Shown: positions 17,261 through 26,484, counted from the first letter of the stretch. The stretch: DNA of 64,000 nt from Pseudomonas bubulae (GCF_037023725.1 NZ_CP146077.1:843001-907000), one strand, 5' to 3'. A program made the numbers and translations. The notes: a model not told the origin generated them from the sequence alone.

Positions 17261-17641
17261 ATGAAATTTCGTTTTCTGCTCTGGATGCTGGGCTTTTTGA
17301 TGGGCAAAGCCAGCCGCAACAATCCTGCTTTCCAGCAACAATTGGTGGACAAGGATCTGGTGTTCCAGCTGCAAACCCTCGACGGCAAAGTGGCCCGTCA
17401 TTTCAAGGTCAAAGACCAGCGCATCACCAGCCACGGCGGCCTGTACCCCGAGCCGGCGTTTGCCATCGCCTTTAAAGATGCCGCCTACGGCTTCGCTACG
17501 CTGCAGGCGAAGAACAAGCAACTGGCGTTCATGACAGGGATTCAGGACAAGTCGATTCAGATCAAGGGCAACCCGGCGCTGGTGATCTGGTTCCAGGGCC
17601 TGACCAAGTACCTCAAGCCGCGTAAAAAGGCCAAGGCTTAA
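17261..17641 (+). CDS. Conserved hypothetical small protein
   Basis: 126 residues. A short hydrophobic N-terminus (MKFRFLLWMLGFLMG) could be a signal anchor. The remaining domain (LVFQLQTLDGKVARHFKVKD...GLYPEPAFAIAFKDAAYGFATL) is beta-rich with a lysine-rich tail, and loosely resembles SCP2-type lipid-binding domains. No catalytic motif is visible. A gene of this kind sits between HU and the HDOD gene in P. aeruginosa as well. ATG 17261 with GAGG upstream; the frame is open further upstream without a plausible start. Confidence 0.75.
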   Translation: MKFRFLLWMLGFLMGKASRNNPAFQQQLVDKDLVFQLQTLDGKVARHFKVKDQRITSHGGLYPEPAFAIAFKDAAYGFATLQAKNKQLAFMTGIQDKSIQIKGNPALVIWFQGLTKYLKPRKKAKA

Positions 17642-17648
17642 GATCAAG

Positions 17649-17760
17649 AGCCCCTCACCCTAGCCCTCTCCCAGAGGGAGAGGGAACTGACCGCGCGCGA
17701 TTTCAAGAACACCGACAATCAGCTCCCTCACCCTCTGGGAGAGGGATGGGGTGAGGGGCT
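17649..17760. repeat. CCCTCTCCC/GGGAGAGGG paired hairpin repeat
   Basis: gccctctcccagagggagaggg at the left and ccctcaccctctgggagaggg at the right, with flanks cccctcaccc and gggtgagggg also complementary, so the whole unit can fold as a larger cruciform. The core ctgaccgcgcgcg and the aacaccgacaatc spacer are shared with the copy at 2591-2689. Lies between two convergent genes. Confidence 0.8.
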
Positions 17761-17775
17761 TGTGCTTTTAGTTAT

Positions 17776-19170
17776 TCAAGCCTGACCGAACTGCGCCGCC
17801 ATCTCGCGCAGCAACACTTCAGCCTCCAATACTTTGCCCACCACCGCCTCAGCCTTTTCTCGTGGCACGCCAAGACGCTCGAACAACGCATCCGGCAACG
17901 GCGCACACGCACCGTGACCGACTCCACGGCTGCGCAGCAAGCCCAGCGCCACACACACCAGGTTCGGATACTGCGCATCCACCCCCACATAAGCCGGGTC
18001 GTGTTGATAGCGTACGGCAATCGCCAACTCATCCGGCATCCCCCAAAAGCGCATCAGCCAGGCGCCCATCTGTTCACGGCTGATACCCAACAGGTGCTGC
18101 TCGATCAGGCTGTGGCTGACGTGGGGGTTTACCTCAAGATGCCGGCAGATCAGCGAAAAATGCGGCGGAAATACATGGGCCAGCAGCAGGTAACCAAAAT
18201 TGTGCAGCAACCCGCCCAGGTAAGTCATGCCGACTTCGGGGCGCTGCTCCCGAGGCATGGCCCGGGTCAGCCCTTCAATCACCGCCGCGGTGTAGATCGA
18301 CTGCTGCCAGTAAGGAGTGCTCGATTGCGGATGGTCCTTGGGCAGGCTCAGGGTTTTGCCCAGCGACAGGCTGAGTGCCAGGTTGATCACCAGATCAACC
18401 CCCAGCACGCGCACAATGGCGTCTTCGACCGAGCGAATCTTGCTCTGCGAGGCGTAAAACGATGACGAGGCCCAGCTCATGACCTGCGCCGCCAGCGCCG
18501 GGTCAGTTTCCACCACGCTGGTGATTTCATCGATGGTCACGTCAGGGTCGGAGCGCAGCCGCATGATTCTGCGCACGCTCTCGGACAGCGGTGGCAGTTC
18601 GATGGTGGCCTCCAGCCGCTGCTGGATGCGCCGCGCCGTGAAGGCCTGCACTGCCCGGGTGATGGCCTCGCCATCGTCCCCGCCGAGATCAGGTGTGATG
18701 GCGCCCAAAGGCTCGCCAAAACGGCCGGCGCTGGCGTTTTTGAGCAGGGGTTTGAAGTCTTGCTGGGCAATCTCCAGCCACAGGCCCGGTTCACCCGTGC
18801 TGATTAGCAGCGAGGGTTGTTGCAGCAAGTGTTCTTCGTACAGGCAGGGCGAGTTGACCAGCGCCGGCAAGCCCGGCAGCTGGCTCAGGCCATGCTTGTC
18901 CAGCAAGACCTGCAGGCGCTCCGGCGCAACGGCGGTCATGCGCCGCCCGGTCAAGTCGGCCAGACGGTTCAGATCAAGTAAATGATTCTGGGTGAACAGC
19001 ACCAGCAGGGGACCGATCGAATCGTCGAGCAGTACGGCGTGCACCTTGCGCGCAGGGTCGAGCTCCGGGTGATCCGGGACTTTGCGATAGGCAACAGCCA
19101 GGTCACCGAGCAAGCGCCCGATAACGGACGGCGTGCTCGCAGCAACAAGGGCACTGGCAACTTCAGTCAT
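17776..19170 (-). CDS. YbaK-like plus HDOD domain signalling protein
   Basis: About 464 residues. The N-terminal half resembles the YbaK/aminoacyl-tRNA deacylase domain (VHAVLLDDSIGPLLVLF, LADLTGRRM). The C-terminal half is an HDOD domain (LPPLSESVRRIMRLRSDPDVTIDEITSVVETDPALAAQVM, GGLLHNFGYLLLAHVFP), a regulatory relative of HD phosphohydrolases that lacks the full metal site. A role in signalling or stress is likely, the partner unknown. ATG 19170 is chosen over ATG 19179 because GGA lies at a better distance. Conserved next to recG in Pseudomonas. Confidence 0.88.
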   Translation of the reverse strand: MTEVASALVAASTPSVIGRLLGDLAVAYRKVPDHPELDPARKVHAVLLDDSIGPLLVLFTQNHLLDLNRLADLTGRRMTAVAPERLQVLLDKHGLSQLPGLPALVNSPCLYEEHLLQQPSLLISTGEPGLWLEIAQQDFKPLLKNASAGRFGEPLGAITPDLGGDDGEAITRAVQAFTARRIQQRLEATIELPPLSESVRRIMRLRSDPDVTIDEITSVVETDPALAAQVMSWASSSFYASQSKIRSVEDAIVRVLGVDLVINLALSLSLGKTLSLPKDHPQSSTPYWQQSIYTAAVIEGLTRAMPREQRPEVGMTYLGGLLHNFGYLLLAHVFPPHFSLICRHLEVNPHVSHSLIEQHLLGISREQMGAWLMRFWGMPDELAIAVRYQHDPAYVGVDAQYPNLVCVALGLLRSRGVGHGACAPLPDALFERLGVPREKAEAVVGKVLEAEVLLREMAAQFGQA

Positions 19171-19245
19171 GGTCTGCATCCGTTCTGTACAACTTGATTT
19201 TGATTAGCTCTTGATCGGCCGCCGGGCCATTTACTGAATGGTCTT

Positions 19246-21321
19246 TTACACCTGACCATATTGCTGACCGTGGCGCAGCCAGCGATCAAGCAGGGGGCTG
19301 ACATGGCTCGGCCAGCGTTCGATCAACGCCTGGGCGGCCTCGCGCACGGCGGGTAGCAGGTCGGCATCGCGCATCAGGTCGGCGACCTTGAATTGCAGAA
19401 GACCGGTCTGGCGGGTGCCGAGCATTTCGCCGGGGCCGCGCAGTTCGAGGTCTTTTTCGGCGATCACAAAGCCATCGTTGGTCTCGCGCATGATGCCCAG
19501 GCGCTGACGGCCGATTTGTGACAGCGGCGGGTGATACAGCAGCACGCAATGGCTGACGGCGCTGCCCCGGCCCACGCGACCGCGCAACTGGTGCAGCTGG
19601 GACAGGCCGAGGCGCTCGGGGTTTTCGATGATCATCAAGCTTGAGTTGGGCACGTCGACGCCCACCTCAATCACCGTGGTGGCCACGAGCAATTGCAGCT
19701 CGCCAGCCTTGAAGCGCGCCATGACTTCGGCTTTTTCAGCGGGCTTCATTCGCCCGTGAATCAACCCGACGCGCAGCTCACCCAAGGCGCTGGAGAGGTC
19801 TTCAAAGGTGGTTTCGGCAGCCTGGCAGGTCATTTCTTCCGACTCTTCGATCAGGGTGCACACCCAATACGCCTGGCGCCCTTCAGCGCAGGCGGCGCGC
19901 ACCCGCTCGATCACTTCGAGACGCCGCGTATCGACCACCAGTACCGTATTAACCGGAGTACGGCCCGGCGGCAGCTCGTCGAGGATCGAGGTGTCGAGGT
20001 CGGCATAGGCGCTCATGGCCAGGGTGCGCGGGATCGGCGTGGCAGTCATGATCAGCTGGTGCGGGCACATCACTCCGCCCACGCCCTTGTTGCGCAGGGC
20101 CAGACGTTGCTGCACGCCAAAGCGGTGCTGTTCGTCGATGATCACCAGCGCCAGGTTCTTGAACTGCACGTTGTCCTGGAACAGAGCATGGGTACCGACC
20201 ACCATCGGTACGCCGCTGGCGATTTGCTCCAGCGCACTGACCCGGGCCTTGCCCTTGAGCTTGCCGGCCAGCCACGCCACTTCAAGGCCCAAAGGCTCGA
20301 GCCAGCGCTTGAAGTTGATGAAGTGCTGCTCGGCGAGGATTTCCGTGGGGGCCATCAGGGCAACCTGATAACCCGCCTCAAGTGCTTGTAACGCTGCCAT
20401 GGCCGCAACCACGGTCTTGCCGGAGCCCACGTCGCCCTGAATCAGGCGCAACATGGGTTCGGGCTGACTGAGGTCGTAGGCAATCTCGTTGCCAACCCGG
20501 GTCTGCGCGCCCGTCGGCGGGAAACCCAGATTGGCGAGGAACTGCACTGGCAGTTTTTTCGCCTTGGGCAACGCCGGGGCTTGTTGTGAACGCAGGCTCT
20601 CGCGCAGTCGCTGTTGCGACAGCTGGTGAGTCAGCAGCTCCTCAAAGGCCAGGCGGTGCTGGGCCCAGTGATGGCCCAGGGCGAGTTCTTCAACATCAGC
20701 ATTGGCAGGCGGCTGATGCAGATAGCGAATGGCTTCATCCAGCGGGGCCAGTTGATAGTCCTTGGCCAGCTCCGGCGGCAACCAGTCGGGCAGGCTGCGC
20801 GGGCCGAGCATGGCCAGGCTTTGCTGGCTGAGCTGACGCAGGCGCTGTTGGGTCAGGCCTTCGGTGGTGGGGTAGATGGGCGTCAGCGTGGTGTCGACAG
20901 GTGGCGGTTCGTCGCCGGTAATGGCGCGGTATTCGGGATGGTAGATCTCCAGCCCCGAAGCGCCGGGGCGGGCTTCGCCATAGCAGCGCACTTCGGTGCC
21001 ACGTTTGAGGCTTTCCTTCTGCGCATTGCTGAAGTGGTAGAAGCGCAGACTCAGGCCGCCGGTGCCATCGTTGATGCGCACCAGCAAGCTGCGGCGCTTG
21101 CCCATGACCACGTCGGCGCCAATGACCCGGCCCTCGACAACGGCATCCTGACCGGGGCGCAAAGCGCCAATCGGGACAACGCGGGTGCGGTCCTGATAGC
21201 GCAACGGCAAATGGAACAGCACGTCCTGGACGTTTTCCAGTCCGACCTTGGCCAATTTTTCGGCCATGGCCTCACCGACGCCCTTGAGCGCGGTGACCGA
21301 CACTTTCGACAACTCGGTCAT
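19246..21321 (-). CDS. recG: ATP-dependent DNA helicase RecG
   Basis: 691 residues from ATG 21321, the usual length. Branch-migrating helicase that reverses stalled forks and processes Holliday junctions. An N-terminal wedge/OB domain (GVGEAMAEKL, DVLFHLPLRYQDR) is followed by the helicase core: Walker A GDVGSGKT, DEQH (IIDEQHRFG), TATPIPRT and the late QLRGRVGRG. The start lies 11 bases after the oxyR stop, so oxyR-recG is probably an operon, a known Pseudomonas arrangement. Ribosome site weak. Confidence 0.96.
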   Translation of the reverse strand: MTELSKVSVTALKGVGEAMAEKLAKVGLENVQDVLFHLPLRYQDRTRVVPIGALRPGQDAVVEGRVIGADVVMGKRRSLLVRINDGTGGLSLRFYHFSNAQKESLKRGTEVRCYGEARPGASGLEIYHPEYRAITGDEPPPVDTTLTPIYPTTEGLTQQRLRQLSQQSLAMLGPRSLPDWLPPELAKDYQLAPLDEAIRYLHQPPANADVEELALGHHWAQHRLAFEELLTHQLSQQRLRESLRSQQAPALPKAKKLPVQFLANLGFPPTGAQTRVGNEIAYDLSQPEPMLRLIQGDVGSGKTVVAAMAALQALEAGYQVALMAPTEILAEQHFINFKRWLEPLGLEVAWLAGKLKGKARVSALEQIASGVPMVVGTHALFQDNVQFKNLALVIIDEQHRFGVQQRLALRNKGVGGVMCPHQLIMTATPIPRTLAMSAYADLDTSILDELPPGRTPVNTVLVVDTRRLEVIERVRAACAEGRQAYWVCTLIEESEEMTCQAAETTFEDLSSALGELRVGLIHGRMKPAEKAEVMARFKAGELQLLVATTVIEVGVDVPNSSLMIIENPERLGLSQLHQLRGRVGRGSAVSHCVLLYHPPLSQIGRQRLGIMRETNDGFVIAEKDLELRGPGEMLGTRQTGLLQFKVADLMRDADLLPAVREAAQALIERWPSHVSPLLDRWLRHGQQYGQV

Positions 21322-21332
21322 TGCAGTGGCAC

Positions 21333-22253
21333 TTAGGTCGCGGCAGGCGGCTTGGCCACCGAGCACAGGCGGATCGAGTCTGCGAGGATTTCAATCGCCT
21401 TTGGCCGCGGGAAGCTGGCGCGCCAGGCGATGGCAACGGTGCGGAACGGTACCGGCGGGGTCAGCGGACGCACAGCCAGGATGCCCGGGGCATAGTGATG
21501 ACTGTCGACAGCCGACAACGGCAGAATCGAGATACCCAGGCCGGAAGCGACCATGTGGCGGATGGTTTCCAGCGAGCTGGATTCGACCGTAGTGTGCATG
21601 GCGCCATCATTGCCTTTGGCCACAGTCGGGCAGGCTTCCAGCACCTGATCGCGGAAGCAGTGACCTTCGCCCAGCAACAGCAGGCTCTTGTCGTTGAGCA
21701 GGCTGGCGTCGATGGTGTCTTTTTTGGTCCACGGGTGCTCGCTGGGCATGAGCACGTAAAACGGCTCGTCATACAGCGGCATGGTCAGCACGTCGGCTTC
21801 CTGGAACGGCAGGGCGATGATGATTGCATCCAGCTCGCCGTTGCGCAGTTTGTCGCGCAGCACATGGGTGAAGTTTTCTTCGATATACAACGGCATCTGC
21901 GGGGCAACCCGGTGCAGTTGCGGGATCAGATGCGGGAACAGATACGGACCCACGGTATAGATCGCGCCTACTTTAAGCGGAGCGGTCAGCTGGTTCTTGC
22001 CGGCCTGAGCCAGTTCGCGAATGCCCTGGGCCTGCTCCAGCACCTTTTGCGCCTGGGCCACGATGGCTTCGCCCACGGGGGTTACACGCACGGCACTTTT
22101 GCTGCGCTCGAAAATCAGCACACCGAGTTCGTCTTCCAGTTTTTTCACACCCACCGACAGGGTCGGCTGGCTGACATGGCAGCGCTCGGCGGCGTGGCCG
22201 AAGTGCTGCTCTTGGGCGAGGGTAACGATGTAGCGTAATTCTGTAAGCGTCAT
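21333..22253 (-). CDS. oxyR: Hydrogen peroxide sensor OxyR (LysR family)
   Basis: 306 residues. LysR-type regulator with the N-terminal winged helix-turn-helix (FGHAAERCHVSQPTLSVGVK) and a C-terminal sensing domain holding Cys199 (GHCF) and Cys208, the pair that forms the regulatory disulfide on peroxide exposure. It then activates katA/katB, ahp and similar genes. The positions equal those of E. coli OxyR. It starts 162 bases from the tonB end and runs into recG. Confidence 0.97.
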   Translation of the reverse strand: MTLTELRYIVTLAQEQHFGHAAERCHVSQPTLSVGVKKLEDELGVLIFERSKSAVRVTPVGEAIVAQAQKVLEQAQGIRELAQAGKNQLTAPLKVGAIYTVGPYLFPHLIPQLHRVAPQMPLYIEENFTHVLRDKLRNGELDAIIIALPFQEADVLTMPLYDEPFYVLMPSEHPWTKKDTIDASLLNDKSLLLLGEGHCFRDQVLEACPTVAKGNDGAMHTTVESSSLETIRHMVASGLGISILPLSAVDSHHYAPGILAVRPLTPPVPFRTVAIAWRASFPRPKAIEILADSIRLCSVAKPPAAT

Positions 22254-22383
22254 AGCGTGCGTCCCTGTGGTTGCGGGCCAAGCATAGCGGCTGCAATCGA
22301 TAGACGCACGTTATCAGACATTACCCTCAGAGCTACAGTAGCCAATCAAGGTATGACTGGTTTTTTATCCAGACCGCAGATGC

Positions 22384-22411
22384 ACAAAGGGCACCCTGAG
22401 GTGCCCTTTGT
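22384..22411. terminator. Hairpin after tonB
   Basis: ACAAAGGGCACC (22384-22395) and GGTGCCCTTTGT (22400-22411) form a perfect 12-base-pair stem with a CTGA loop, just after the tonB stop. No T run follows in the leftward direction; a run of T is found on the other strand only further away. Confidence 0.6.
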
Positions 22412-22415
22412 GGTG

Positions 22416-23162
22416 TTAGCGCCGACGTTTATCGATGGAATAAACGAAGGGTGCCACGATCTCGATGCTGCCATTGGTCAGCATTTCAGGCGGCGGCTTG
22501 GGCAGGGGTTGTGCCCGGCGAATCATTTCCAGGGTGGCCCGGTCCAGATCGGCGTTGCCAGAGCGCCCTACCAGTTCGTAGGACAGTACCTTGCCTTCGG
22601 CGTCTACCACGAAGCGCAGACGGTTCAAGCCTTCCTTGCCACGGGATTGCGCAGCAGGCGGGTACTTTTTGTACTTGCCCAGGTGACTGAGCAAAGTGCC
22701 TTCCCAACTGGCCTTGGCCGCCAGTTGTTGCGCCGACGGCCCCGGTGCCGGTGCAGCGGATTTCTCGCTGGTATTTTTGGTCGGCGTTGCGTCGCTCGGT
22801 TTCTCTTCTGAAGGTTTCTCTTTGACCGGGTCCGGTTTTTCCACAGGCTTGGGCGGTTGAGGCTTTTGCTTGGGCTTGACCGGTTTGGGTACAGAAATCT
22901 TCGGTTTGGGCGCTTCGGCCAGCTTGGGTATCGGCAACTCTTCCACCGGCGCCGGGGGTTGTGGCGGTGTCACCACTTTGGGCGGCGCAGGCGGCGGTGG
23001 TGCTGGCAACGGCGCCAGGTCAACCATCATCGCTTGCGGCGGAAGTTCGATAGCGCGCGGGTTGGACCATTGCAGGGCCAGAATCACGGCCACGGCATGG
23101 ATGGCCAACACCGCGGCCAGGCTGATTGCGTAACGCGTCATCTTTTGGCGCGCTATGGTCAT
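22416..23162 (-). CDS. tonB: TonB energy-transducing protein
   Basis: 248 residues. Links the proton-motive force captured by ExbB/ExbD to outer-membrane receptors for siderophores and cobalamin. One N-terminal helix (about residues 10-30), then a long Pro/Lys-rich periplasm-spanning part (APPPPAPPKVVTPPQPP, PKPVKPKQKPQPPKP), then the C-terminal domain with YPPAAQSRGKEGLNRLRFVVD. ATG 23162 overlaps the exbD stop as ATGA. Third gene of the exbB-exbD-tonB operon. Confidence 0.95.
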   Translation of the reverse strand: MTIARQKMTRYAISLAAVLAIHAVAVILALQWSNPRAIELPPQAMMVDLAPLPAPPPPAPPKVVTPPQPPAPVEELPIPKLAEAPKPKISVPKPVKPKQKPQPPKPVEKPDPVKEKPSEEKPSDATPTKNTSEKSAAPAPGPSAQQLAAKASWEGTLLSHLGKYKKYPPAAQSRGKEGLNRLRFVVDAEGKVLSYELVGRSGNADLDRATLEMIRRAQPLPKPPPEMLTNGSIEIVAPFVYSIDKRRR

Positions 23163-23584
23163 TTCTTGGCTGCCGTCTCAAGTCCGACCAGACCCACCTT
23201 CAAATAACCCGCTGCGCGCAAAGCATCCATCACGCTCATCAGGTCACCGTAGTCCACGCCCTTGTCGGCCTGGAAGAAGATCGTCGTGTCTTTGTTGTTG
23301 TGGGTCCTGGCATCCAGGGTCGGGCCCAGGGCTTCAACCGTGACCGGCTCTTCGCCCAGGTACAGGCGCTGATCAGCCTTGACGCTGAGGAACACAGGTT
23401 TCTCAGGGCGAGGCGCCGGTTTGGCGCTGGAAGCAGGCAAGTCAACCTTGATATCCACAGTGGCCAGCGGTGCTGCCACCATAAAGATGATCAGCAGTAC
23501 CAGCATCACGTCAATAAAGGGGGTGACGTTGATTTCATGGTTTTCGGCGAGATCGTCATCGCCTTCTTTTAAATGCAGGCCCAT
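23159..23584 (-). CDS. exbD: TonB system transport protein ExbD
   Basis: 141 residues. Single-pass inner-membrane protein that forms the proton channel with ExbB. The conserved membrane Asp is in NVTPFIDVMLVLLIIF, followed by a periplasmic domain (KADQRLYLGEEPV, DKGVDYGDLMSVMDALR). It starts six bases after exbB and overlaps tonB by four, so all three are co-translated. Confidence 0.96.
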   Translation of the reverse strand: MGLHLKEGDDDLAENHEINVTPFIDVMLVLLIIFMVAAPLATVDIKVDLPASSAKPAPRPEKPVFLSVKADQRLYLGEEPVTVEALGPTLDARTHNNKDTTIFFQADKGVDYGDLMSVMDALRAAGYLKVGLVGLETAAKK

Positions 23585-23590
23585 GGCCGA

Positions 23591-24571
23591 TTACCCCACT
23601 TTCACCATGTGCGGTTGCGAGCTGCGCTCGGGCGGCAGGTGATCGAGGTCACGGCTAACCAACAGCAACACTTCAGCAGACGCATCCGCCACCTGGGCCT
23701 TGTAGCCGGTGATGGAGCGGGCGAAGACGTTGTAAATCACTACCGCAGGGATCGCTGCGACCAGACCCAGTGCCGTGGCCAGCAGGGCTTCGGCAATACC
23801 CGGCGCAACAACTGCCAGGTTGGTGGTCTGGGTTTTGGCGATGCCGATAAAGCTGTTCATGATGCCCCATACGGTACCGAACAGACCGACGAACGGTGCT
23901 GTGGAACCGATGGTGGCGAGTACGCCAGTGCCGCTGCTCATGTTGCGACCGCACGCTGCAACCAGACGCTCAAGACGGAAGCTTACACGCTCCTTGATGC
24001 CTTCTTTTTCACGGCTGTTGGCCGACAGGCGCATTTCTTCAAGGGCGTCCTGCACCAGCAAGTGGGCCAGGGTGCCTTCTTTGCCAGCCGTCTCGCTGGC
24101 TTCTTTCAAGGTGCGAGCTTTTTTCAGTTGGGCAATTTCGCTGCGCAGACGACGCTTGGCACCCAGGACTTCAAAGCCTTTGGCAATCCAGATCGTCCAG
24201 GTGATGATCGAAGCAATAGCCAGGCCGATCATTACGATTTTGACGATGATGTCTGCGTTTTTGTACATGCCCCAAGGCGACAGGTCATGGGCCATGCCCA
24301 GGCTGTTGTCTTCTTCTGCGACTATTTGCGGCGCGTTATCGGCTGGCGCAGCAGCGCCTTCAACCAGTGTAGGATCAGTCGTACCCGGTGCAGCAACAGG
24401 TGCCGGGGCAGCTGCTTCAGTGGCCGCGTGCACGGCCGGGGCAGCAGGCTCGTCGGCAAATGCCGCAACAGGTGCCAACATCAAGCTGAACATCAGCGCC
24501 GCAACCCCACGCCAGACGCGTGCAGGGCTCGAAGGCTGGGTTGGCGAAGCGGTGGGATGATTGCGTGTCAT
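23591..24571 (-). CDS. exbB: TonB system transport protein ExbB
   Basis: 326 residues. Pentameric inner-membrane scaffold of the TonB motor. Besides three membrane helices (ADIIVKIVMIGLAIASIITW, GSTAPFVGLFGTVWGIMNSF, the last ending in IYNVFARSITGY) it has a signal peptide and an Ala/Pro-rich periplasmic extension of about 70 residues, as seen in pseudomonad ExbB proteins with a long N-terminus. First gene of exbB-exbD-tonB. The AT-rich upstream spacer is a plausible Fur site region, but I cannot point to a clear Fur box. Confidence 0.95.
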   Translation of the reverse strand: MTRNHPTASPTQPSSPARVWRGVAALMFSLMLAPVAAFADEPAAPAVHAATEAAAPAPVAAPGTTDPTLVEGAAAPADNAPQIVAEEDNSLGMAHDLSPWGMYKNADIIVKIVMIGLAIASIITWTIWIAKGFEVLGAKRRLRSEIAQLKKARTLKEASETAGKEGTLAHLLVQDALEEMRLSANSREKEGIKERVSFRLERLVAACGRNMSSGTGVLATIGSTAPFVGLFGTVWGIMNSFIGIAKTQTTNLAVVAPGIAEALLATALGLVAAIPAVVIYNVFARSITGYKAQVADASAEVLLLVSRDLDHLPPERSSQPHMVKVG

Positions 24572-24760
24572 GCTAGCCGGACCTGAGAAAAGTAATGAGG
24601 TAATGCCCTACAACGCGTTGTAAGACCAAGGGCAAAATGATGGGTTATTATTGCAAGTAATTCTTGTTAACAAAAGCAATAGCATCTGTTTTTTTCGGAA
24701 GTCACGACTTTGGTCGTGCCAAATTACGTCTTTTTGTAACTTTTCATTAGGATTTTTGCG

Positions 24761-25618
24761 ATGCCCAAAGCCTCTGTATTGATCGTCGGATGCGGTGATG
24801 TCGGCAGCCGTCTGGCGACTCAACTGCTCGACCAGGATTGGCAGGTCTACGGCCTGCGCCGCTCCATTGACCGTTTACCCACGGGCGTTATCGGTGTGGA
24901 GGGCGATTTGTTCAGCGAGCAATGCCCGACGCAATGGCCAACCGGGCAAATTGATTACGTGGTGTACAGCGCGGCGGCGACCGAGCATGACGAAGCGGGC
25001 TATCAGGCGGCATATGTAGACGGCCTGAAAAACACCCTGAGTTGGCTGGAGCAGCATGGTCAGCGACCCAAGCGTCTGCTGTTTGTATCCAGCAGTGGCG
25101 TTTACGCCCAGAAAGACGGGGAATGGATCGACGAAACATCGCCCGCCCTGAGCACCAACTACTCTGGCCGGATCATCCTGGATGCCGAGCGGGTGGCGCT
25201 GGAGAGTGGCATCGCTGCCAGCGCGGTACGCCTGACCGGGATCTACGGGCCGGGTCGTGAATGGCTGCTGGGGCAAGTGCGCAAAGGTTATCGCGTGGCG
25301 GTTGAGCCGCCGCTGTATGGCAACCGTATCCATGCCGATGATGCTGCGGGGCTGCTGGCCTTTCTGCTGGAGGCTGATCGTCAGGGCAAGGCGCTGGATG
25401 ACTGCTATATAGGTGTGGATAACGCACCGGCGCCACTGGCAGAAGTGGTGGACTGGTTGCGCGAGCGGTTGGGCATTACCGAATGGGCCGCCGAAGCGAG
25501 CGTGCGCCGCGCAGGCAGCAAGCGCTGCAGCAATGCCCGCGCCAAGGCGCTGGGCTGGGAGCCGCGCTATTCGAATTATCGCGAGGGCTATGCTGCGATT
25601 TTGGGGGAGCAGGCCTGA
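24761..25618 (+). CDS. NAD(P)-dependent epimerase/dehydratase family protein (YeeZ-like)
   Basis: 285 residues. Atypical extended short-chain dehydrogenase: dinucleotide motif GCGDVGSRLA at 10-19, then VYSAAAT, SSSGVYAQKDGEWIDE (the region of the catalytic Ser/Tyr in relatives) and GIYGPGR. The usual YxxxK is not obvious (NYSGRII), as in the YeeZ group. Substrate unknown. It is divergent from exbB, with an AT-rich shared promoter region. Confidence 0.85.
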   Translation: MPKASVLIVGCGDVGSRLATQLLDQDWQVYGLRRSIDRLPTGVIGVEGDLFSEQCPTQWPTGQIDYVVYSAAATEHDEAGYQAAYVDGLKNTLSWLEQHGQRPKRLLFVSSSGVYAQKDGEWIDETSPALSTNYSGRIILDAERVALESGIAASAVRLTGIYGPGREWLLGQVRKGYRVAVEPPLYGNRIHADDAAGLLAFLLEADRQGKALDDCYIGVDNAPAPLAEVVDWLRERLGITEWAAEASVRRAGSKRCSNARAKALGWEPRYSNYREGYAAILGEQA

Positions 25619-25628
25619 GAGTTGTCTT

Positions 25629-25640
25629 GTGGGAGCGGGC
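25629..25640 (+). repeat. Single truncated REP
   Basis: gtgggagcgggc, the first 12 bases of the REP arm, without the inverted partner; the sequence diverges into gtttggttgg. Lies between the convergent epimerase and lipoprotein genes. Confidence 0.5.
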
Positions 25641-25651
25641 GTTTGGTTGGC

Positions 25652-26416
25652 TTACAGCTTCTCCAGCGCCCACTCACGCTTGCCCGGGTAGAGCTGGGGC
25701 ATTTCGTCGGGCGCTGAGACGTCCACCGCCTCGAAGATTTCAAGTGTGCGGCCTTTGCGCACAAAAATATGCGCTGCGCCCATTTCCCCCTGCTGAAGCC
25801 AGAGGCTGTCCAAACCGCCGCTCATAGTGGCGCAGTCACCTCCCAGGCACAGCTCATAGCCATTGATGCCAGGCAATCCACTGACTTGCCCCTTGGGCGA
25901 GAATGTCACCTTGGCACCCTGACCTGCACCACTCAGTACGCGCCATTCGCCCCCAAGATAGGCTGACTTGAGTGCCTGCTCAAAATGCACCGATTTGAAC
26001 AAATCTGCATTTGTGCCCCGGGAAACTTCACCGACATCACTTTGAGCTGGACGTACGAACGCCTGCCGCGGAAAGAATTCAGTCGCTGACTGTATTAATT
26101 CAGAGCCTTCGAGCTTCAGGTCAGTATTCTCACCGCCATAGAAATTGACCTTCCACGACGCGCTGCCATCAGGCACCAGCGTACCCTCGTCCCGCTCAAA
26201 GCTGCTTCGCCAGGTGGCCTTGGCGTTTTTGGCGTCGATGCTCCATTCCAGGGTTGGCCCTGACGACGACAAGGCGTCAAGCAGGCCGCCACCCTTGGCC
26301 GCTTCATCTATTGCTGCCTGATTGATCCAGATGCCACTGATATCACGGGGGGCGGGTTCGCTGGCACAACCACCCAAAACAATGGAGAGCAGTGACAACA
26401 CTAGCGCTTTGCGCAT
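25652..26416 (-). CDS. Hypothetical lipoprotein
   Basis: 254 residues. Signal peptide ending in the lipobox LGGC (Cys17), so acylated and held in the outer or inner membrane on the periplasmic side. The mature part is beta-rich (KATWRSSFERDEGTLVPDG, GGEWRVLSGAGQGAKVTFSP) with two late cysteines (ELCLGGDCAT) that can form a disulfide. I do not recognise the family. ATG 26416 has an AAAGGA site. Stands alone between RidA and the epimerase gene. Confidence 0.82.
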   Translation of the reverse strand: MRKALVLSLLSIVLGGCASEPAPRDISGIWINQAAIDEAAKGGGLLDALSSSGPTLEWSIDAKNAKATWRSSFERDEGTLVPDGSASWKVNFYGGENTDLKLEGSELIQSATEFFPRQAFVRPAQSDVGEVSRGTNADLFKSVHFEQALKSAYLGGEWRVLSGAGQGAKVTFSPKGQVSGLPGINGYELCLGGDCATMSGGLDSLWLQQGEMGAAHIFVRKGRTLEIFEAVDVSAPDEMPQLYPGKREWALEKL

Positions 26417-26484
26417 GGTGGAATCCTTTTGAAGCCGGGAAGAGCGGGGGGGTGGCGCAGCATGAAGACGCTGCGCCGAGGGCG

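Noticed and set aside
24600..24700. Possible Fur box upstream of exbB
   Set aside because: Only scattered AT half-sites; no 19-base palindrome close to the consensus was found, so no site is listed.
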